Below, piece after piece: positions 15,817 through 27,369 of a stretch of 64,000 bases of DNA. A model generated the notes under the pieces. It saw only the letters and a list, made by a program, of their open reading frames with translations, was not told the origin of the DNA and made no database searches. Source of the stretch: Hymenobacter cheonanensis (lineage in GTDB: Bacteria; Bacteroidota; Bacteroidia; Cytophagales; Hymenobacteraceae). The position numbers and the translations under genes were made by a program. Where the stretch lies: contig NZ_JAUQSW010000015.1 of assembly GCF_030581075.1 (NCBI RefSeq), positions 57,400 through 121,399 on the forward strand. Reading direction: 5' to 3'. Numbering within the stretch: position 1 is the first letter of the stretch; every line of letters begins with the position of its first letter.

Positions 15817-18426
15817 CTAGCGGCTGCCCAGGCTACCGGGCACCGGCTGGTCTTTGTGCCTGGCAGCGCCGGCGTTTTCGGCGGGGCCGAGGTAGCTAGG
15901 GGGCACATCGCCCTGGCTCACTACCAGCTTTTCGAGTACCACGCCAGGGTCCACGCGCCAGAATTTTAGCACGTGCGCGCCAGCGGCTGCCACGTTGTGC
16001 TGCGAAGTTTTGAGGATAATGTTCTCGGCCACCGCCCTTTCCCAGGGTCTGTTGCCATTATCGGGGTTGAGGCCGGTGTGCAGGTTGATGACTTGCGGCG
16101 CTTCATCATCCAGCGACACGGCGTAGCGCAGGCCAGTGGTATTGGTAAAATCCAGGGTCGGCGCCAGGTAGGCGCTCACCGTTACGGGCCCGGCCTGGGC
16201 CAGCGCAATGCGGTACTCCAGGTGCGGGCTAGCCCCGCCCGGCACGGCCGTGGGCGCCGCCGTGACCGGAAACGTGGTAACCGCCCCCGCCGTGCGGCCC
16301 AGGTCGGGCAGGCGCTGCCAGGTAATGGGGCCGGCGTTCACGGCCTGCGTGTAGTGCTCGGCATCAAGCGCTACGTAGTCGGCCTTGACCGGTGCGGTGG
16401 GGCTAGCCGGCGCGCCGGTGGCAGTAGTGCCAGCGGCTAGGGTCACTACGTCGGGCATCACATCCTTGGGCTCATCGTGCCAGGCTTTGTAGCCAATGTG
16501 CATCTGGTCCATCATGTGGTGCCACTTGCCGCCGGCGATATCGTTGTAGCGGCGCGAAAGCTCAGCGTCTGCCGTAAATAGACGCTGGGCCTGGGCCGCA
16601 AAGTCGTTGGTACTAGGCTGGTTTGTTTTGGCGGCCTCGTGATTGCGGGCTACCATGTAATACAACAGGTTAAGATTGTCGCAGGCCAGTACCGGGTGCA
16701 GTACCAGCTCGAAGTAGGCGGCCTGGTCGGCGGCGGGAAGCTTAGCCCCGATTTCCTCGGCGTGAGCGGCCAGTGCGTCGTAATCCCGCACTACCCTAGC
16801 CCACTCGCCGGTGGCCAGGCTATAGGTATTGGCGTCGAGCAATTCGGGCTTGCGGCGGCCGTTGTACTTGGCGTATTTAGCTAGAATATCGGCGATGTCG
16901 GCCGCGTATTTGGGGCCAAATTGCTGGCTAGCCCAGCGCTGGGTGTAGGCCGCCACGCCATCGGCGGGCAGCGCGTCGGGGTTCCAGGCGTAGTCGAGGA
17001 AAAACGAAATCGGCAGCTCCATCGGCTTGAGGTCGCCCACGTTCACCACCCAAATCTGGTTGGCGCCGTATTCATGGGCCAGGTGCATCTGCTCCCACAC
17101 GCGCGGCAGTGGATTGGTATTAAGCCACTTGTAATTGCGCGGGCCGCCCACGTAGTCGAAGTGGTAGTAGATGCCGTAGCCGCCCTTGCGGGGCTTGTCG
17201 CCGAGTTTGGGCAGCTTGCGCAGGTTGCCCCAGTTGTCGTCGCAGAGCAGCAGGGTGACGTCGTCGGGCACGCGCATGCCCTTGTCGTAATAGTCCTGTA
17301 CTTCCTTGTAGAGCGCCCACATCTGGGGCGTTTGCTCGGCCGGCTTGTGGGTTTCTCCGGCGATAATCTTTCGTTGGTCGGCCACTATCTTTTCGAGCAA
17401 GGCAATGTTGCTGCCCTCGCTCATGGGTTCGTCGCCGTCGCCGCGCATGCCGATGGTCACGATGTTTTCGCGGGTGCCCATGCGGCGCATGCCCTGGCGC
17501 CAGAAGCGGCGCAGCGTGGTGTCGTTGGTCTGGTAGTTCCAGGGGCCGTGGCCGGCTTTTTTCCACTCCTCGTGGGCCCTAGTGAGCGGCTCGTGGTGTG
17601 AGGTGCCCATCACAATGCCGTACATATCGGCTAGCTCGGGGTTGCGCACATCGTCCACGTTGAACATGTTGCCCCACATGGCCGGCCACAGGTAATTGCC
17701 TTTAAGCCGGAGAATCAGCTCAAACATGTGCTCGTACACGCCGTGGTTGACGCCGCCAAATTTCTCCTTGGCCCAGCCCGAAAACGCGGGCGCCTCGTCG
17801 TTGATGAAAATGCCACGGTATTTCACCTGGGGTGTGCCCAGCGTGTGGCGCCCGGCCGCCACGTAGAGGCTGTTTTGGTGCGGCGTCGGCACATCGGCCC
17901 ACCAGTACCAGGGCGACACGCCCATTTGCTGCGACAGGTCGTAGAGGCCGTAGATGGTGCCGCGCTTGTCGCTGCCCGCCACCACCAGGGCGCTCGCCAC
18001 GCCCGGCATCGGGTTCGCAATGGCCTGCACCACAAAGGTTTCCCAACGCCCGGCCAGGTTGCTCACATCGAGCTTGCCCGCCTGCACCAGCTCGTCAATC
18101 AGCGGGCTGTGGCCCACCGTGCCGATGAGCACCACCGGCTGCTGGCCCTGCGGCTTATCGGTGAGAAAAGTGGGCTCGTGGCCCGTCACACGGTTGATAT
18201 CGGCCTGCACATCGCGAATAGTGCGCAGCACGCCCGGCCAATCGCCTTCGCTGGCGTAGAGCGTGGCGGCTTTGCCGCCGGCCACCAGCGGAAAGCTGCC
18301 GGTGGTTTTCTTGGCCGAGATGTAGTGGGTGGTGAGCGGCGCAGCGGGCGTAGCTGGCTGGGCGCAGGCTAGCGCGGGGGCTAGCAGCAGCACAGTCAGC
18401 CGAAGGTGGGAAAGGATGGTGCGCAT
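15817..18426 (-). CDS. Glycoside hydrolase family 115 xylan alpha-(4-O-methyl)glucuronidase
   Basis: An 869-residue exported enzyme (signal VLLLAPALACA). Family-defining blocks are visible: FINDEAPAFSGWAKEKFGG, LKGNYLWPAMWGNMF, MGTSHHEPLTRAHEEW and TIGMRGDGDEPMSE. A C-terminal beta-sandwich domain follows (about residues 690-850). GH115 removes (methyl)glucuronic acid from internal and terminal xylose units of xylan. It thus complements the GH67 in this locus, which acts only on oligomer ends. Confidence 0.93.
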   Translation of the reverse strand: MRTILSHLRLTVLLLAPALACAQPATPAAPLTTHYISAKKTTGSFPLVAGGKAATLYASEGDWPGVLRTIRDVQADINRVTGHEPTFLTDKPQGQQPVVLIGTVGHSPLIDELVQAGKLDVSNLAGRWETFVVQAIANPMPGVASALVVAGSDKRGTIYGLYDLSQQMGVSPWYWWADVPTPHQNSLYVAAGRHTLGTPQVKYRGIFINDEAPAFSGWAKEKFGGVNHGVYEHMFELILRLKGNYLWPAMWGNMFNVDDVRNPELADMYGIVMGTSHHEPLTRAHEEWKKAGHGPWNYQTNDTTLRRFWRQGMRRMGTRENIVTIGMRGDGDEPMSEGSNIALLEKIVADQRKIIAGETHKPAEQTPQMWALYKEVQDYYDKGMRVPDDVTLLLCDDNWGNLRKLPKLGDKPRKGGYGIYYHFDYVGGPRNYKWLNTNPLPRVWEQMHLAHEYGANQIWVVNVGDLKPMELPISFFLDYAWNPDALPADGVAAYTQRWASQQFGPKYAADIADILAKYAKYNGRRKPELLDANTYSLATGEWARVVRDYDALAAHAEEIGAKLPAADQAAYFELVLHPVLACDNLNLLYYMVARNHEAAKTNQPSTNDFAAQAQRLFTADAELSRRYNDIAGGKWHHMMDQMHIGYKAWHDEPKDVMPDVVTLAAGTTATGAPASPTAPVKADYVALDAEHYTQAVNAGPITWQRLPDLGRTAGAVTTFPVTAAPTAVPGGASPHLEYRIALAQAGPVTVSAYLAPTLDFTNTTGLRYAVSLDDEAPQVINLHTGLNPDNGNRPWERAVAENIILKTSQHNVAAAGAHVLKFWRVDPGVVLEKLVVSQGDVPPSYLGPAENAGAARHKDQPVPGSLGSR

Positions 18427-18458
18427 AGGTTTGGTTGTTTTTAACTTCTAAAGAACTA

Positions 18459-18552
18459 TCAGGCAGCGCGCAGCGCAGCATCTCGCTGGCTTCCGTTGAA
18501 TTGGTACCCCTAGCAACACAGGCGAGATGCTACGCGCTGCCTGACCGTTTTT
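18459..18552. repeat. Inverted repeat, family A-like, with trailing T-run
   Basis: The arms TCAGGCAGCGCGCAGCG... (from 18459) and ...CTACGCGCTGCCTGA (to 18544) pair apart from a 5-base insertion (CAGCG) in the left arm. A run of Ts follows at 18548-18554. It lies between the GH10 stop and the GH115 start, so it may partly uncouple these genes. It shares the CGCAGCG...AGCATCTCGC core with the element at 4941-5040. Confidence 0.7.
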
Positions 18553-18571
18553 TTGGGCTACCGCTAGGGCC

Positions 18572-19657
18572 TTAAAATTTTACTACCTCGTAGTAAGCCG
18601 GCTTGGGCTTGAAATTCTCATCAAACAACAGCGGATGATTCTTCCGCCCCGCCACCGGGTAGGTATCGAGCCAGGAATAATGGTCGGAAATATTCCAGAA
18701 CGTAATACCCGTCATGTACTTGGCTTCGTCGCGGAACACTTTGAAAAACATGGCGTACTGCGCGGCCTGCTTGGTTTGCATCTCGGGCGTGTAGGCGTCC
18801 GACTCGCCGGGCCGCTTGGCGCGGCGGTCCTTCTCCCAAGGATACACCGACACGTCCAGCTCCGTCACCTGCACCTTGAGGCCTAGCGAGGCGAAGCGCT
18901 CGATGGTGGTGCGCAGTTCCTGCTCGGTGGGCTCGACCAGCGACCAGTGGCCCTGTAAGCCTACCGCGTCGATGGGCACCTTGGCATCCTTCAACTTCTT
19001 GAGCAGCTTGTAGATGCGCTCCATCTTTTCGGGGCGCTCGGTGTTGTAGTCGTTGTAAAACAGCACCGCGCTCGGGTCGGCCGCGTGGGCGTAGCGGAAG
19101 GCTTCGGTAATGAAGTCTTCGCCGCAGATTTTGTACCAGTCCGAATTGCGCAAAAACTCGTTGGGGTTGTCGGCAATGGCCTCGTTCACCACGTCCCAGG
19201 CGTAGATTTTGCCTTTGTAGCGTTTCACTACGGCGTCAATGTGGTCGTGCAACCGCTTGAGCAGCCGCGCTTTGCTCACCTGGCTACCGTCGGGGTTTTT
19301 GAAAATCCACTTCGGCGTTTGTTCGTGCCAGCATAGGTTGTGGCCGCGCACCTTCAGCTTATGGGCCTGGGCAAAATCCACGATGGCATCGGCCGGCCCC
19401 CAATTGTAGCGGGTCGAGTCGGGGTGAATGGGGCCCATCTTCATGTCGTTCTCCGGGGTCAGGCTATTGAACTGCTGAAGAATAAGCGCCACCTCGGCCG
19501 GGTTTTGCAGGGCCCGCGGCGACACGGCTACGCCGATAGGAAAGTAGCTTTTGTAGTAGTCTTTGAGCCCCTTCTCGGTGGGCGGGCGCTGGCTGGCCGT
19601 GAGGCCCGCCACCCCGAGCAGGCTAACCAGGGCTAGCGCGTAAGCGTTGATTTTCAT
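18572..19657 (-). CDS. Endo-1,4-beta-xylanase, glycoside hydrolase family 10
   Basis: Cuts the beta-1,4-xylan backbone with retention of configuration. The 361-residue protein is a single GH10 barrel behind an N-terminal signal (YALALVSLLGVAGLTAS). It has the acid/base Glu159 in WDVVNEA and the nucleophile Glu267 in VTELDVS. Substrate-cleft segments NSLTPENDMKMG and LCWHEQTPKW are also intact. There is no carbohydrate-binding module and no type IX sorting tail, so it is probably periplasmic or membrane-associated rather than freely secreted. It is the only clear endo-acting backbone enzyme of the locus. Confidence 0.95.
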   Translation of the reverse strand: MKINAYALALVSLLGVAGLTASQRPPTEKGLKDYYKSYFPIGVAVSPRALQNPAEVALILQQFNSLTPENDMKMGPIHPDSTRYNWGPADAIVDFAQAHKLKVRGHNLCWHEQTPKWIFKNPDGSQVSKARLLKRLHDHIDAVVKRYKGKIYAWDVVNEAIADNPNEFLRNSDWYKICGEDFITEAFRYAHAADPSAVLFYNDYNTERPEKMERIYKLLKKLKDAKVPIDAVGLQGHWSLVEPTEQELRTTIERFASLGLKVQVTELDVSVYPWEKDRRAKRPGESDAYTPEMQTKQAAQYAMFFKVFRDEAKYMTGITFWNISDHYSWLDTYPVAGRKNHPLLFDENFKPKPAYYEVVKF

Positions 19658-19731
19658 GTGAATAATGAGCTAGTGGAAAAGAAAAGGTTGGGCCCAACAG
19701 CCAAATTCAAGCGGGCGGCTTAGCCAATAAA

Positions 19732-19980
19732 AATGCCCGCAGCCCCTGCGGCCACGGCCCGGCTAGGGTCGCGACCGCAGGCACTACGGGCACAGTGGCG
19801 CGCACGCGCGCCGGGCAGCAAAACCGGCGGCCCCGGCAAGGGCCAGCCAGTGGCGGCGGCCAGCCGGCCGCCGAAAAAGGAGGTGAGAACGCACGATGTT
19901 GGTTGCGGGTGGTTGGGTATCTGGGATGCCGGGCCGCATCCGCGACACGTTCGGCAGCCAGTTGCCCGGCCACCCGCAAC
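19732..19980. repeat. Structured intergenic segment with two inverted repeats
   Basis: The 331-bp gap between the tkt stop and the GH10 start has no convincing gene. It holds an imperfect stem pairing TGCCCGCAGCCCCTGCGG-like sequence (about 19734-19751) with its near complement (about 19774-19792). A larger stem pairs TTGCGGGTGG (19903-19912) with CCACCCGCAA (19970-19979) and encloses an inner GGATGC/GCATCC hairpin. It may serve as a tkt terminator or a small structured RNA. Confidence 0.45.
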
Positions 19981-19988
19981 GCGCCGCC

Positions 19989-22073
<2,085 letters not shown>

Positions 22074-22150
22074 GGGTAAGCGAAAAAGATTGGTAGCGCA
22101 AAGGAACGCGGCGCGAGCGGGCCGCGCCGCGTTCTTCTACGGATTTTTCG

Positions 22151-23467
22151 CTAGATGTACTGATTAATGATGCTCTCCAGCCACTCTTGCTTGCCGCTGC
22201 GGGGGGTAGGCTCGCCGGTTTCGTGCGCAATGCGGCGCAGGTCTTCCAGCGTGAGGTTGCCCTTGGCAAACTCGGCGCCGTGGCCCGAGTCGAACGAGGC
22301 GTAGCGCTCGGTGCGGAACTGCTTGTAGGGCGACTTGGTGAGGATGGCATCGGCCGTGACGAGGGCCCTAGCGAAGGTGTCCATGCCGGCGATGTGGGCG
22401 ATGAAGATGTCCTCCAGGTCGGTCGAGTTGCGGCGCGTCTTGGCGTCGAAGTTGATGCCACCCGGCGAGATACCGCCGTGCTCCAGGATGATGAGCATGC
22501 TCTCAGTCAGCTCGTTCAGGTTGTTGGGGAACTGGTCGGTGTCCCAGCCGTTCTGGTAGTCGCCGCGGTTAGCGTCGATGCTGCCCAGCAGATTGGCATC
22601 GGCCGCCACTTGCAGCTCGTGCTGAAAGGTGTGGCCGGCCAGGGTGGCGTGGTTCACTTCCAGGTTCAGCATGAAGTCATTCTCCAAACCGTGCGCCTTC
22701 AGGAAGCCGATTACGGTAGCCGCATCGAAGTCGTACTGGTGCTTGGTGGGCTCGGCCGGCTTGGGCTCGATGAAGAACTTGCCTTTAAAGCCTTGCTTGC
22801 GGGCGTAGTCGCGCGAGATGGTCAGGAAGCGGGCCAGGTGCTCCTGCTCGCGCTTCATGTTGGTATTGAGCAGGGTCATGTAGCCCTCGCGGCCACCCCA
22901 GAAGGTGTAGCCCTCGCCGCCCAGCGCGATGGTGGCGTCAATGGAGTTTTTCACCTGCGTGCCGGCGTGGGCCACCACCGAGAAGTCGGGGTTGGTGCTG
23001 GCGCCGTTCATGTAACGCGGGTTCGAGAACACGTTGGCCGTGCCCCACAGCAGCTTCACGCCGCTTTCCTGCTGCTTGGTTTTGAGGTAGTCAACCACCG
23101 TGCTCAGGTTGCTCTCGTACTCGCTCAGCGACGAGCCCTCGTCCACTAAGTCAATGTCGTGGAAGCAATAGTAAGGCGTGCCGAGCTTGGTAAAGAACTC
23201 AAACGCGGCGTCAGCCTTGTCCTTGGCGCGGCCCACGATGTCGCCCTTCTGGTCCCAGGCAAAGTTTTTGGTGCCGGGGCCAAACGGGTCGCCGCCGGTG
23301 CCCACGAAGGTGTGCCAGTAGGCCGTAGCGAAGCGCAGGTGGTCCTTCATGGTTTTGCCGGCCACCACGCGGTTTTCGTCGTACCATTTGAAAGCCAGGT
23401 GATTATCAGATTCGCGGCCTTCAAACTTGATTTTGTCGATGCCTTTGAAAAACTCGGAGGTTGCCAT
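22151..23467 (-). CDS. xylA: Xylose isomerase
   Basis: Converts D-xylose to D-xylulose in the cytoplasm with two divalent metal ions. The protein is 438 residues from the ATG at 23467 (MATSEFFKGIDKIKF), the usual length of the long class II isomerases. Metal and substrate residues are recognisable in CFHDIDLVDEG, FWGGREGY, IEPKPAEPTKHQYDFD, LNLEVNHATLAGHTF and GSIDANRGDYQNGWDTDQFP. The in-frame extension to 23542 has no homology and is rejected. It lies between xylB and tkt; a family C palindrome sits between it and xylB. Confidence 0.97.
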   Translation of the reverse strand: MATSEFFKGIDKIKFEGRESDNHLAFKWYDENRVVAGKTMKDHLRFATAYWHTFVGTGGDPFGPGTKNFAWDQKGDIVGRAKDKADAAFEFFTKLGTPYYCFHDIDLVDEGSSLSEYESNLSTVVDYLKTKQQESGVKLLWGTANVFSNPRYMNGASTNPDFSVVAHAGTQVKNSIDATIALGGEGYTFWGGREGYMTLLNTNMKREQEHLARFLTISRDYARKQGFKGKFFIEPKPAEPTKHQYDFDAATVIGFLKAHGLENDFMLNLEVNHATLAGHTFQHELQVAADANLLGSIDANRGDYQNGWDTDQFPNNLNELTESMLIILEHGGISPGGINFDAKTRRNSTDLEDIFIAHIAGMDTFARALVTADAILTKSPYKQFRTERYASFDSGHGAEFAKGNLTLEDLRRIAHETGEPTPRSGKQEWLESIINQYI

Positions 23468-23534
23468 GTTGGGAATGGAGATTGGGGTAGTTGGGTTTCT
23501 GATAAAGGTGGTAGTTGCGGCTGACCGGCTAGCT

Positions 23535-23655
23535 AACCTCACCCCCCGGCCCCCTCTCCTGCGGAGAGGGGGAGCCGACCGTAAATAGACGCAAACCTAT
23601 ACTAGGAGTCGTCAGGCTCCCCCTCTCCGCAGGAGAGGGGGCCGGGGGTGAGGTT
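23535..23655. repeat. Long inverted repeat, family C (CCTCACCCCCCGGCCCCCTC)
   Basis: Arms of 42 and 41 bases, 23535-23576 and 23615-23655, are complementary except for one C. Each arm also contains a small self-complementary CTCCTGCGGAG core. It occupies the gap between xylB (stop 23657) and xylA. Almost the same element recurs at 41927-42092. Confidence 0.85.
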
Positions 23656-23656
23656 T

Positions 23657-25162
23657 TCAGGCCAGCAGCAGTTCTGCCGGCCGGGTTTCGCGGGCCAGCA
23701 GCTGCTGCCAGTCGCTGTAAGCTACTTGATACTGTTCCTGCAAGGCGGGCGTAGGCTCTACGGTGCTGATGAGGGCTAGCCCATTAAACGCTTCTCTGGG
23801 GCTGGCGTAGATGCCGGCGCCGATGCCCGCGCCGCGCGCCGCGCCCTGAGCCGCGTCGGTGTCGTAGAGTTCCAGCGTCACGTTGCCGCAGTTCACGAAG
23901 GCCTCGCGGAAAACCGGCGAGAGGAACATGTTGGCGTGGCCGGCGCGCACCTTCTGCACCTGCACGCCCGAATTGCGCATAATGTCCATGCCGTAGTTAA
24001 GGGCGTACACAATGCCCTCCTGCGCCGCCCGGATGAGGTGCGGCTGACCGTGCACGTTGAACTGCAAGCCGTGAAGGCTAGCGGCGGCCGGCCGGTTTTC
24101 CAGAATGCGCTCGGCGCCGTTGCCGAAGGGCAGGAACAGTAAGCCTTCTGCCCCCACCGGCGCCTGGGCGGCCAGGGTGTTCATCTGGTCGTAGGGCAGG
24201 TTGCCCACCACTTTGCGCAGCCAGCTGTTCAGAATGCCGGTGCCGTTGAGGCACATGAGCACGCCGTTTTTGGGCTGCTCGCGGGTGCTGTTGACGTGCA
24301 CGAAGGAGTTGACGCGCGAGCGCGGGTCAGCAGTAGTGGTTTCGTTGATGCCGTAGACCACACCACTGGTACCGCCGGTGGCGGCTACTTCGCCGGCGTT
24401 CAGCACGTTGAGCGAGAAAGCGTTGTTGGGTTGGTCGCCGGCGCGGTAGCTGATGGGCGTGCCGGGGGCTAGCCCCAGCGTTTGCGCCGCTTCGGCCGTG
24501 AGGCGCCCCTGGATGGCAAACGTGTCAACCACCTCGGGCAGCAAGTCGGCGCTGATGCCGTAGTAGTCGAGCAGCTCCTGGGCGATGGCCTGCTTTTTAA
24601 AATTCCAGAACACGCCTTCCGACAAGCCCGATACCGTGGTTTGCATCTGGCCCGTAAGTTGGTAGGCGAGGTAGTCGCCAGGCAGCTGAATCTTGTGAAT
24701 CTGGGCGTAAACCTCGGGTTCGTTCTCACGCACCCACTTCAGCTTAGAAGCCGTGAAGTTGCCGGGCGAGTTCAGGAAATTTTGCAGGCAAAACTCCTCA
24801 CCTAGCTCGGCAAACGCCTCGTTGCCAATCTCCACGGCGCGGCTGTCGCACCAGATGATGGCCGGGCGCAGCACGTGGCCAGCCTTGTCGAGCAGCACGA
24901 GGCCGTGCATTTGGTACGTAATACCGATGCCGGCCAGCAGCGACGGGTCGAAGCCGTAGCGGGCTTGCAGCTTTTTGGTGGCGTTGATAACTTCCTGCCA
25001 CCAGCGCTCGGGGCGCTGCTCGGCCCAGCCGGGCTGGGGCACGGCCATTTCCATCTCGGTTTCGGGCGAGGTGGCGGCGGCCACGCAGCGCCCGGTGGCG
25101 ATGTCGAGCAGCGAGGCTTTAATGGAAGAGCTACCGATGTCGTAGCCGAGTAGATATTTCAT
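23657..25162 (-). CDS. xylB: Xylulokinase
   Basis: Phosphorylates D-xylulose to xylulose 5-phosphate with ATP. It is a 501-residue FGGY-family kinase. The N-terminal phosphate motif is LGYDIGSSSIKASLLD, the sugar-binding segment is YQMHGLVLLD, and the catalytic Asp is in YRAGDQPNNAFSL. The adenine-site region GAARGAGIGAGIY lies near the C-terminus. It begins 8 bp after the stop of the GH3 gene, so it is almost certainly co-transcribed with it. Confidence 0.96.
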   Translation of the reverse strand: MKYLLGYDIGSSSIKASLLDIATGRCVAAATSPETEMEMAVPQPGWAEQRPERWWQEVINATKKLQARYGFDPSLLAGIGITYQMHGLVLLDKAGHVLRPAIIWCDSRAVEIGNEAFAELGEEFCLQNFLNSPGNFTASKLKWVRENEPEVYAQIHKIQLPGDYLAYQLTGQMQTTVSGLSEGVFWNFKKQAIAQELLDYYGISADLLPEVVDTFAIQGRLTAEAAQTLGLAPGTPISYRAGDQPNNAFSLNVLNAGEVAATGGTSGVVYGINETTTADPRSRVNSFVHVNSTREQPKNGVLMCLNGTGILNSWLRKVVGNLPYDQMNTLAAQAPVGAEGLLFLPFGNGAERILENRPAAASLHGLQFNVHGQPHLIRAAQEGIVYALNYGMDIMRNSGVQVQKVRAGHANMFLSPVFREAFVNCGNVTLELYDTDAAQGAARGAGIGAGIYASPREAFNGLALISTVEPTPALQEQYQVAYSDWQQLLARETRPAELLLA

Positions 25163-25170
25163 AGTGGAAG

Positions 25171-27369
25171 CTATTTAATAGTAAGGAGGGCCGAGGCGGG
25201 CCGGGCGGCGCCCAGCGCCAGGCTGCGGGCCGAGGGCAGCGAGCCGCCCACGTACACCGTCACGGGGCCGCTGGGTGTCACGGCGCCGCCGGTTTTGTCG
25301 ATGAGCGCTAGCTGGGCGGGCGTGAGCGTGAATTTTACCTGCGCGCTGGCCCCTGGCTGGAGATTCACGCGCCGAAAGTTTTTGAGCGCAAACAGCGGCG
25401 TTTGGGTGCCGGCCTTGGGCGGGTGCGTGAGGTAGAGCTGCACCACCTCGTCGGCCGCTACCGGGCCGGTATTGGTAACGGTTGCGGTGACTTCGGCCGC
25501 TTCGTTCTTACCAATTTTAGCCTTGCCGAACTTCAGATTTGAGTACGTGAATTTGCCGTAGCTCAGGCCGTAGCCGAAGGGGTAAAGCGGCTCGGCGTCG
25601 AGGTAGCGGTAGGTGCGGCCCTTCATGCCATAGCTTTCGTAGGCGGGCAGCTGGGCGAAGCTCTTGGGGAACGTGACGGGCAGGCGGCCCGAGGGCGAGG
25701 CCTTGCCAAACACGAGGTCGGCCACGGCGTTGCCGCCTTCTTCGCCGGGGTACCAGGTCAGGAGCACGGCATCGGCCAGCTCGTGCACTTCGGCCAGGTT
25801 CATGGGGCTGCCGCCGGTCACGACGGCGATAATGGGCGTTTTGCTGCCTTGGCGCAGCTTCTTGAGGAAGTCGATTTGGTTCTGGGGCAGGTTGTAGTCG
25901 AGGCGGTCGCCGGCATTGGGCGAGGCAATGGACTCGCCCTCCTCCCCTTCCAGCACGCCCGTAATGCCCATCACCACGATGATGGCGTCGGTCTGCTTGG
26001 CTTCGCCGGTGGTCCAGTCGATGGGGTTGATATTGGGCCGGTCGAGCAGGGCGCCCTGCTTGTACTCAATCTGGCTGCCGGGCTGCACCGCGCTCACTAG
26101 GCCTTCGAGAATGGTGCTCATCTGGCCATTTACGCCGTAGTAATTGCCGAGCAGCGCCTCCACGCTGGTAGCGTTGGGGCCGGTTACGAAGTACTTGCCG
26201 AGGTCGGGGCGCAGGGGCAGCACGCCGTTGTTTTTGAGCAGCACCATCGACTTGAGCGCCACTTCCTTAGCCAGCGCGCGGTGGGCGGCGCTGTTCACTA
26301 CTTCGGGGCCTAGCCGGTCGTAGGGCGTGGCGTTGGGCCCGTCGAACAAGCCCAGCTTGAAGCGCGTGCGCAGCAGAATGGCCAGCGCGCTATCCACTTG
26401 GCTTTCTTTGAGTAAGCCCTGGCGCACGGCCTCGGGCAGCTTGGTGTAGGTGTCGCCGCAGTTCAGGTCTACCCCCCGCGAGAGGGCTAGCGCGGCGGCT
26501 TCGGTTTTGGTTTTTACTGTTTTGTGACCCTGGTAGAGGTCGTCGAGGGCGCCGCAGTCGCTCACCACGTGGCCCCGGAAGCCCCACTCCTTGCGCAGCA
26601 CCTGGCTCAGCAAGAACTCGTTGCCGCAGCAGGGCTCGCCGTTGGTGCTGTTATAGGCACACATCACGGCCTCCACGTGGGCATCTTTTACGAGGGCCTT
26701 GAAGGCGGGCAAATACGTCTCGCGCAAATCCTGAGGGCTAGCCTCGGCGTTGAACTCGTGGCGCAGGCGCTCGGGGCCGCTGTGGACGGCGTAGTGCTTG
26801 GCGCAGGCCGCCACCTTGAGATACTTGGGGTTGTCGCCCTGCAAGCCTTTCACAAAGGCGACCCCTAGCCGGCTCGTGAGGGTCGGGTCTTCGCCGTAAG
26901 TCTCCTGGCCCCTACCCCATCTGGGGTCGCGGAAGATGTTGATGTTGGGCGTCCAGAAGGTGAGGCCGCCGTACTTCACGTAGTGGTTTTTGGCAATGGC
27001 GGCGTTGTACACGGCCCGCGCCTCGTCCGAAATGGCGGTAGCTTCGCGCAGCGCCAGGTCATCGTCAAACGTGGCCCCCAGCCCAATCGCCTGCGGAAAA
27101 ACCGTGGCCGGCGCCGAGCGGCCCACGCCGTGCAGCGCCTCGTTCCACCAGCTATAGGCTGGGATGCCCAGGCGCGGAATGGCCGGGCTCTGGTCGAGCA
27201 TCTGCTGGGCTTTTTCCTCCAGCGACATCTGCCTGATGAGGTCGTTCACGCGCACGCTGAGTGGCTGCTTCGCGTCGCGAAACACGGGCGTAGTCTGGGC
27301 GTGCGCGCCCAGGCTAGCCACGGCCAGCAGCGCGAAGCCGGGCAGCAAAGAGGTCAGCTTAGAAGTCAT
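25171..27369 (-). CDS. Glycoside hydrolase family 3 (beta-xylosidase/beta-glucosidase type)
   Basis: A 732-residue exported enzyme (signal LLPGFALLAVASLGAHA). It has YSWWNEALHGVGR, FWTPNINIFRDPRWGRGQET and the nucleophile segment VVSDCGALDD. It ends with a fibronectin III-like domain (VTATVTNTGPVAADEVVQLYL). Unlike the other GH3 here it lacks a PA14 insert. The ATG at 27369 is preferred because the signal starts there; it overlaps the preceding stop codon (ATGACTTCTAA), so translation is probably coupled to the esterase gene. It likely trims xylo-oligosaccharides in the periplasm. Confidence 0.92.
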   Translation of the reverse strand: MTSKLTSLLPGFALLAVASLGAHAQTTPVFRDAKQPLSVRVNDLIRQMSLEEKAQQMLDQSPAIPRLGIPAYSWWNEALHGVGRSAPATVFPQAIGLGATFDDDLALREATAISDEARAVYNAAIAKNHYVKYGGLTFWTPNINIFRDPRWGRGQETYGEDPTLTSRLGVAFVKGLQGDNPKYLKVAACAKHYAVHSGPERLRHEFNAEASPQDLRETYLPAFKALVKDAHVEAVMCAYNSTNGEPCCGNEFLLSQVLRKEWGFRGHVVSDCGALDDLYQGHKTVKTKTEAAALALSRGVDLNCGDTYTKLPEAVRQGLLKESQVDSALAILLRTRFKLGLFDGPNATPYDRLGPEVVNSAAHRALAKEVALKSMVLLKNNGVLPLRPDLGKYFVTGPNATSVEALLGNYYGVNGQMSTILEGLVSAVQPGSQIEYKQGALLDRPNINPIDWTTGEAKQTDAIIVVMGITGVLEGEEGESIASPNAGDRLDYNLPQNQIDFLKKLRQGSKTPIIAVVTGGSPMNLAEVHELADAVLLTWYPGEEGGNAVADLVFGKASPSGRLPVTFPKSFAQLPAYESYGMKGRTYRYLDAEPLYPFGYGLSYGKFTYSNLKFGKAKIGKNEAAEVTATVTNTGPVAADEVVQLYLTHPPKAGTQTPLFALKNFRRVNLQPGASAQVKFTLTPAQLALIDKTGGAVTPSGPVTVYVGGSLPSARSLALGAARPASALLTIK

